From assembly GCA_024138025.1 (NCBI GenBank), contig JAMXBD010000430.1:62001-126000 (forward strand): DNA of 64,000 nt. Direction: 5' to 3'. Below, piece after piece: positions 57,831 to 64,000 of the stretch (positions are counted from its first letter, which is position 1; every line of letters starts with the position of its first letter). The notes beneath the pieces were generated by a model that ran no database searches, had not been told where the DNA came from, and worked only from the letters and a program-made list of their open reading frames with translations. Both the position numbers and the translations under genes were made by a program. Source of the stretch: Combretum micranthum. Lineage: Eukaryota > Streptophyta > Magnoliopsida > Myrtales > Combretaceae.

Positions 57831-59043
57831 GTGGCTACAGAAGGCAAAAACTCTAGCTAAGAAGACAAAAGAAGAGGTTAGATCAATCTGAGTGATAAAC
57901 ATGTTTAGCCAAAATTACCAATATAAGTCGATTTAGAAATAATTACCAAAATCCTTTCAAAAATCACGTTTAACAATCAGGATATTTGTATTCAATACGT
58001 AAATCACATTTAGAAAACGCCATTTAATGTTTCTGTACCATACCTATATCGCAAGAATCAAATAGGATATGTAATTTTATAAAAAAATCGCATCATTAAA
58101 TCGCAAGATAAGAATGTACACGACAAATGCAATGGAGTTTCTTAAGTGGAAGGATGACAAGTGATGACGGCCCTTCTCTACCCACCAACCACAATATTGA
58201 CCCACTTTACAAAAATAGAAAGAGTCAGTGAGTTAGTGATACTTTGTCGTATTCTCCTTTAAGCATCTAATTACAATTTTGCCCTTCGTTTATATCGTGA
58301 TTGCTTTTCGCGATGTCATATCGCATTTAATAAACACAACTTTACTACTGTAATTACATAATTATTTTCAAAATAACCTTAAATCAGTAATTAATTTTAA
58401 TTATTATCATAAACAAGAAATTGTTTCGATCAATCCTAGAGTCAAAGCAGAAAAGACGGGTCAAGAAAGGGTTACACAAGCAGGGTTGAACGAAGAGGCA
58501 AAGAAGAAGAAGAATAAGAGGGAAAAGGGAAGGAGGTCGGAGAAAAACCCTAATGTAGGGTGGCTTCTTCTTAGAGAGTTGATAGAATTTTCTCCCCCTA
58601 GACTCGTCCTCATCCATAAATTAATTCTTTCAATATTTCACAAACATAGATTCAAAAACTAAGTGAAAACAACCCTTAAAAAGACAAATTAAAAGCTATG
58701 ATGGAACGCAAGGCACAATTATAATAGTAGAGATCAGCATTAGATCGAGCTGCACGTAAAACAAGTATATCAACCTAACGCCTTTTTAACATAGCACAAA
58801 AATATATTACATCTAACACTTTGATATAAAATCTAATAATAAATCTTGCATCTTATGTCAAAATCACAAATATACAACTTGACCTAATAATTTCCCCAAC
58901 AGCAGTCGCATCAACCTTGCTAGCAAAGTGCTGCTGAAGGAACCGTTTCTTCACATAAATAGACAGAAGACAGTCATGCTACTTTTTTCACCAAAAAAAA
59001 AAAAATGGTGAGACTACCATCAGCGATCCCAAATAGAAACAAA
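57831..59043. other. No gene called; telo-box-bearing leader-like stretch
   Basis: On the minus strand near 58565-58540 the sequence reads CTACATTAGGGTTTTTCTCC, containing the telo-box AGGGTTT common in plant translation-related promoters and leaders. It is followed by a pyrimidine-rich stretch. A 77-residue frame (58617-58384) overlaps it and has a hydrophobic core, but no family is recognisable. Confidence 0.35.
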
Positions 59044-59120
59044 AAATCCAGGTGGATTCGAACCACCAACCCCCGACCCACGAAGGGCTCGGCCGCTCTA
59101 CCAATTTGAGCTATGGATTC
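59044..59120 (-). tRNA. tRNA-like gene B, atypical anticodon arm
   Basis: Paralogue of 26851-26927. The acceptor GAATCCA/TGGATTT pairs fully, with one G-U. The D arm, T arm, A box and B box are identical to copy A. A T6 run overlaps the 3' end and can terminate Pol III. The bases differing from copy A lie in the anticodon loop (CTTCGTG here, CTTTAAG in A; formal anticodon UCG versus UUA), one variable-loop position (G for A) and the acceptor ends. The arm has the same extra length and bulged G. In most of the surrounding duplication the copies are much more diverged, so the tRNA-like body seems constrained. Confidence 0.6.
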
Positions 59121-60349
59121 ATCATTGTCCAATCCTTACTCACATAAAGACCAGCTACTGAGACCAAAAACATATTTTTTCACAGCCAAAAAACAAAAAA
59201 GAATTAAGGAAAAACACCCACCTATTCCCCCATGTTTTCCCGACAAGACGGTACATACTTTGCATTGACCCAACTAGTTTCACATCAAATAAAATAATGT
59301 TTCGTTACAGCTGCGCAACGCAACGGCCCCATATTTAATTAATTTACAAATGAAATTTTATAGGAAAGACATAAATTCCAAATAGGTCCATATCTTAAAC
59401 CTAGGCCCAAAAGAACTACAGAGCCCAACTTCCGAATGATGGCAAGGCAAGTGAAAAAACAAGCACTCGTACACATCATAAAAGGACTTTCACGAATTTA
59501 CTTTATCTAATCTTTTTTTTAAATGTTATTTTCTTTATACAAAATCATTTTCACATTTCAATTTTATTAAACTAATATTTACAAAAACACAGATATAAAT
59601 AATAACAAAAATTTTATCCATAAACAAATCAAATATAAATAAATTATACATATAAAAAATATACAATTGAAAATTAAACAATCCAACCAGACAGTTACCC
59701 TTTTTTCTAGAAAACTTATTGCACATTATCTTCAAAAAGACAATCTTTCTTTATTAACCAGGCAGAATCATGAGACAAAAACCAAAGGCGATCACCCTCA
59801 TCTTCAGATTAAGAGATTAATGCTTGTCCAATTAAAAACAATAATTGAAAATCATTTATTTTCATAGTAAACCCTATAACTAAAATTATCAAAATCAAGC
59901 AATACTAAACTGCCAAAAATTCAAACAACAAAATTATCTCGTCATTTCGAAAAACCAGCATGAAACAGGAAACGCCCAATTGGAGAAGACATGACCTTAA
60001 AACGAATGATAAAGCAGTTCTGATATTCTTAAAAACTAGTTAGCCACTACTTATGAGCTCAAATTTTTCACAAATATATTAAAATCTCTTCCACCGTGAT
60101 CTAGAATTTTTCACTCGATATTAAAAAATAATTGGATTTCTTCAATTTAATTAAAATCATTTAATGATATTATCATCAATTTTAAAAAAAATAAAAGCCA
60201 CCTGTTATTGAGACAGATAAAAAATACAGATACATACCATGTACTCTGTATTTATTAAATAAATGTAAGGACAACTCTCATGTCACGTGCATAAAATTAC
60301 CAGAGCATAGATTATGCATTTAACACCACCACACACCCCACCCACCCAC

Positions 60350-60470
60350 ACACCAAAAAAAAAAAAAAACAAAACAAAACAAAAAAAAAAAAATCAAAAC
60401 TAGTCACTTGTTCGGGTCACAAAAAATAAAAAGAAAAAGAAAAAGAAAAAAAAAAAGAAAAAACATAGTT
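60350..60470. repeat. A-rich low-complexity tract
   Basis: caaaaaaaa, aaaacaaaacaaaac and aaaaagaaaaagaaaaag stretches, in copy B only. Confidence 0.9.
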
Positions 60471-60699
60471 CATATGTTGCGTGGTAAATTAACATCACAG
60501 CAGTTTACCAGAAAGAAAAGAACACGGTATCGGTGGTCTTTAGGTCGGATTATTAAACATGAAAGGGCTTAAATGCGATGATTCTGAAGGAAAAAACAAA
60601 GCACCTGACGATGATGAATAGACAAGTCACAGCCTCACAGGGAAGAGAGAGGACAACCCATGATGAGTAGATATAATGACCACACCACTATGGGGCACC

Positions 60700-61138
60700 A
60701 ACAGGTCACCCTGTAACCCAGAAGGCAAAACCAAAGTAAAAAAATTTAAAAGATGGCTGCAACCTGACTCGAGCGCACTCCATGGCATCCCAGTACCAGG
60801 CTGCTGCACCATTGAAGCAGAAACACACGCTCGACCAATATTCTTGCAGACAACCCAACCAAAAATCACTCCCTTGATATTACCTAATACATCTGTGAGA
60901 AATTTCAAACCACAAAATCTCCTCGAGCATTTTCTGAGATCCACAACATGAAATGTTCCTCGCTCCACGGATCACATCGTTGACCAGCAGAGTATAATTT
61001 CCCACGAACCAAGAATTTGTGTGATAGAGTAACCGTCTTGCTAGGATCAGCCAAACACAGACACAGATGGATTTCCCATCCCACAAAAAATAAATGAAGA
61101 AGCATCCTCCTGATCCACTGTCACTCTCCAATGACCAG
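60700..61138 (-). ncRNA. Exon-like conserved blocks, copy B (non-coding)
   Basis: The acceptor ACCGAATGCAG|CTGGTCATTGG sits at 61139/61138, homologous to the acceptor at 28888. Later blocks cttcaatggtgcagc and ttggttttgccttctggg match copy A. Open frames here (61215-60880 and 60968-60627) do not persist in copy A, so coding is doubtful. Confidence 0.4.
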
Positions 61139-62109
61139 CTGCATTCGGTAAAAACAGGAATAGTCAATACTCGATAGACAAACAAAGAGGCATATAACCG
61201 AAAAGGCTTCATCAAGTCATGTACACATTAGTTACTTCTAGTTCTCAAATGCTAGATATCAGCACTAAAAGATCCGATCTTTTTATCTACTTGTCCCCAA
61301 TGATTAGAAAGGGATTTCCTCGGAAATATTGATAATTTTCAATCATGGGAGAAGTCACAAGTACATCCACAAGATATGGAAGAAGTTAAACACGAGTTTC
61401 TTGTTTCTTAATAATCAAATTTCTCCATAATGACAAAACTAGGAGAACCGGAACCCTTCTAGTTGATAAAAGAGCACATACATCTGATATCACAAGCACC
61501 AGACACAAAAAACGCTATCTTAGTCACTGCACAAAGAACTGGAAGTCACAAAGGCCAATTAACCTTAAAAAAACCTTGACACGGCTTAGAAAACAAGAAT
61601 TTTTTAGTAAATCATCATAACCGAGTGAGGGTATAGAAACCAACTAATTTAATCTTCGGAAGTTCATTGATCAGTATTTCAAAGGAAAAACAAACTTTGA
61701 GAGATCGAGACCCCAAAATCAAACCTTTCAATACCATTGCATGCAGAAGTAGCCATTACATTGAAAGAACCACAAAAATAATCCAGCTTCATTAAAAAGG
61801 ACACGGCCTGTGAAAGGAAAAGGGCCAAGCAAGAAAGCACATCAACATCCTAACACCCAGCATTGAACACAAAAATGAATATTGGAAAAATATATAACAC
61901 AAATAATAACATCACACAATTTTCACACCTTTTTGCATGAGAGTGCCCAGTGCTTTTTTGTGCTGAATGCATTAATGTAAGTTAATACGTTTATAATACA
62001 TTCAAAATTTTCAACTTTTTATACTGACAGCAAGACCTAGTGTTTCATGGAGAGTTAAATAGAGAGAGAAAAAGGTAGTTGCTGAGCACCAAGGATGATA
62101 AAACCATAC

Positions 62110-62386
62110 CTCCTCAATTGAAGAATTGAAACCATGTTTTCGCCCTCCTTCACAAGTACCTTGGTCTTTCTTGATCCTCAAGATGAAACCATCACCACCA
62201 AATGGAATGGACGAGAACCAAAAGCATTCCACGCAACAGCAAGAGCCATCCCTCGAAACCAGTCGTCAAGCGAGTCTAGGATACAAAGTCTTCAAAACAA
62301 TTCTAAGAAGGGGGACAAAACACATCTGCCCCTCCCTAATCTTTACAACATGACACCTCGTGCTATTTGTACAACTTTAGCATACA
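62110..62386 (-). ncRNA. Exon-like block with conserved splice sites, copy B
   Basis: Acceptor GATCTCAG|TGTATGCTAAAG (exon start 62386), donor TTGAGGAG|GTATGGTTTT (exon end 62110). Both sites are at homologous positions in copy A. A 73-residue frame crosses it but reads through the donor and is stopped in copy A. Confidence 0.42.
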
Positions 62387-63561
62387 CTGAGATCAATCAA
62401 ATACGACTTTTGAGATTCAAGGAATGTTCCTTTGACAATTACATCAAAAGATGTAGGAGAAACTATAATTTTATATAAATGGCATAACTAAAATTTGGCA
62501 TTCAAATTTGATTAAATACTCAAGAGACAAGGCACACTTTTCATGGTGAGAAGACTTATAAGATGAAGAAATGGATTAAAAATTCTGATAGTTATTTAGC
62601 ATTGAGAAAACCCATGACCATCCTGCACAAGTTTGATCGCGCTTCTATAAATAATTAATTAATGAAAATCATACCTACAATGGGTAATTGTGAAAAGCAT
62701 ATACAATTAATCAACTTCCAAGATTAATGGATGAAACAAATATTCAAAAGAATACAACTTCTCTTTCATTGTAGATATGTAGAATTATAGTGTCTCAATT
62801 CCAGTCAAATGATTCAGTGTCTCCGATGGCAAGGCATTTGCACTGCACACACTTGACAAATCATTTCTGTATTTCAATTCTCGCAACATCTATCAATTTA
62901 ATCTCAGATTTTTTTTTTTTAAATACCATATGACATCATTAAAACACCTCGTTCCTTCCCCAGTGGATGATTTACATGTAGAAGCATTTTAACGTGGAAA
63001 ATTGAGATAATTTCTCGTTTACCAAAGGAAAAAAAAATTACACAAATATTAATTAAAAAAAATACATAGGTGTCAATACACTATCGCATTTAATACATTG
63101 GATACGACAATACAATAATATTCTAGTAATCTTTTTATATAATTAATATTTTAGTCATTTTTTAAAATGTCGATTGACACGAGTTTCAACATAGAAAATT
63201 GATGAAAAGTGAGAAGAAAATCATTTCTACTTCACGTTTAAGAATAATAATAATTAAAAACAACAAAAAAAAATTAGGAAAGCCAGACAAGAACTTCAAG
63301 ACCCATGTAATATAGTCAAAAGAAGCCCAAGAAAGTATTCCCGAATCAATATATTATGAGCTATAAACAGTTAGACTAATGAAAATAGATCAGCTAACTG
63401 TCAACATACAAAATATTGGCACTGGTACTATTGGAGTCACTCTGTTAATGGTTTAACTGGGATTAAAGGAATCAGTTAGGCGAAACATATAATTTTTTTG
63501 AAGCTAAAATATCTGTCCGATGCCAATCGACAAGAAAATAAGCGATGGGAACAATTTGTAC

Positions 63562-63885
63562 CTTGGTTTAATCACTCCCATTTCGATTTCTCCTCAGCCG
63601 TATATACCTGGTGGTGCCGTGCGTAATATGAAAGGATGCATGATAGAAATGCAAGAAAGAGAGAGGAGGAAAAGAAAGAGGAAGACACAGACACAGGCAC
63701 AGACACGCGACAAAGGGGGGAGAGCCGGGCACAAATGAAAAAAAGACCATCCCGTGCCATCTCCCACCCGAAAACACACAAAATAAAAATTTTATTGATT
63801 TTTCTGTGACCTGCCAAGCAAGCGCACCTGACATGGCAAAGGTCGGACACATAACATCACTCTGTTTTTCCCCCACACTAACATC
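63562..63885 (-). ncRNA. Exon-like block containing the conserved element, copy B
   Basis: Ends GTGATTAAACCAAG|GTACAA (donor 63561). Contains gctgaggagaaatcga, the ccatcccgtgccatctcc block and the 69-bp identical element, in the same order and spacing class as copy A. Confidence 0.42.
63801..63869. promoter_or_regulatory. 69-bp block identical in both locus copies, copy B
   Basis: Identical to 30813-30881, including the GACC TGCCA ... TGGCA aa GGTC inverted repeat (63808-63844) and the GTCGGAC core. Confidence 0.6.
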
Positions 63886-63905
63886 TCACATTTTTTCTCT
63901 CTTTC

Positions 63906-63924
63906 CTCTCTCTCTCTCTCTCTA
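63906..63924. repeat. (CT)n microsatellite
   Basis: About nine CT units within a CT-rich leader-like stretch. Confidence 0.9.
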
Positions 63925-64000
63925 TCAGCCTCTCAAAAGAGAATTTTTTTCTTCCCTCTTACTATTTTTTCCCCAAATCTCTCACATAAAACAGATATAT

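Larger units (their letters stand above)
59044..64000 (-). repeat. Duplicated locus, copy B (continues past window)
   Basis: Colinear with 26851-31860, same orientation, about 32 kb away. Matching blocks: 63801-63869 (identical 69 bp), the exon-like block ending 63562, 62386-62110, the block from 61138, 60700-60860, and the tRNA-like gene. It contains an A-rich tract at 60350-60470 not present in copy A. The leader-like exon expected from copy A would lie beyond 64000. Confidence 0.8.

Noticed and set aside
26851..59120. The two tRNA-like genes as LTR-style or SINE repeats
   Set aside because: They lack a SINE body and poly-A tail, each is followed directly by Pol III-type T runs, and each sits at the same place in a large duplicated locus.
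60676..60951. 91-residue plus frame in copy B
   Set aside because: No counterpart in copy A, and opposite strand to the conserved splice signals.

Overview
The window is plant nuclear DNA, most likely from a eudicot. It is strongly AT-rich and packed with nested, decayed transposable elements: Ty1/copia and Ty3/gypsy LTR elements primed by initiator tRNA-Met, a plant L1-type LINE, MULE, hAT and CACTA relatives, long microsatellites, and intron-style splice signals. No complete conventional host protein-coding gene is visible. Species cannot be decided from the sequence.

Layout. 1-3411: a minus-strand Ty1/copia element cut by the window edge, with one LTR. 4598-8480: small non-autonomous DNA elements and a repeat whose termini read TGT...ACA in its best copy. 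9971-10774: the only long clean reading frame, a 229-residue protein of the plant-virus 30K movement-protein superfamily, integrated in the genome and possibly spliced in its leader. 10934-12706: a repeat split by a Mutator-like element (11087-12523); an unsplit relative lies at 6533-6886. 13511-20149: poorly resolved repetitive DNA. 20155-22465: a short Ty3/gypsy deletion derivative with both LTRs and a perfect CTTAC target duplication. 23356-24190: a CACTA-like end with a MITE nested in it.

26851-31860 and 59044-64000 are two diverged copies of one locus in the same orientation, about 32 kb apart. Each has, on the minus strand, a 69-bp block identical in both copies, several exon-like blocks with conserved splice signals but no conserved reading frame, and about 4-5 kb further on a tRNA-like gene with intact Pol III boxes. 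The 5' leader-like segment is visible only in the first copy.

33264-48518: a Sirevirus-like copia element, minus strand. Its left LTR is split by a Pack-MULE carrying a fragment of the chloroplast cytochrome b6f assembly gene CCB4, and again by a 4.7-kb TGT...ACA element. Its internal region is split by an hAT-like element. 52274-52553 is a third copy of the MITE family, next to a degenerate LINE (52563 to about 57830).

How parts relate: most of the window is a record of successive insertions that can be ordered by nesting. The items most likely to be functional are the intact 30K reading frame and the paired non-coding/tRNA-like loci. All boundaries, splice sites and alignments were read by eye and not computed.
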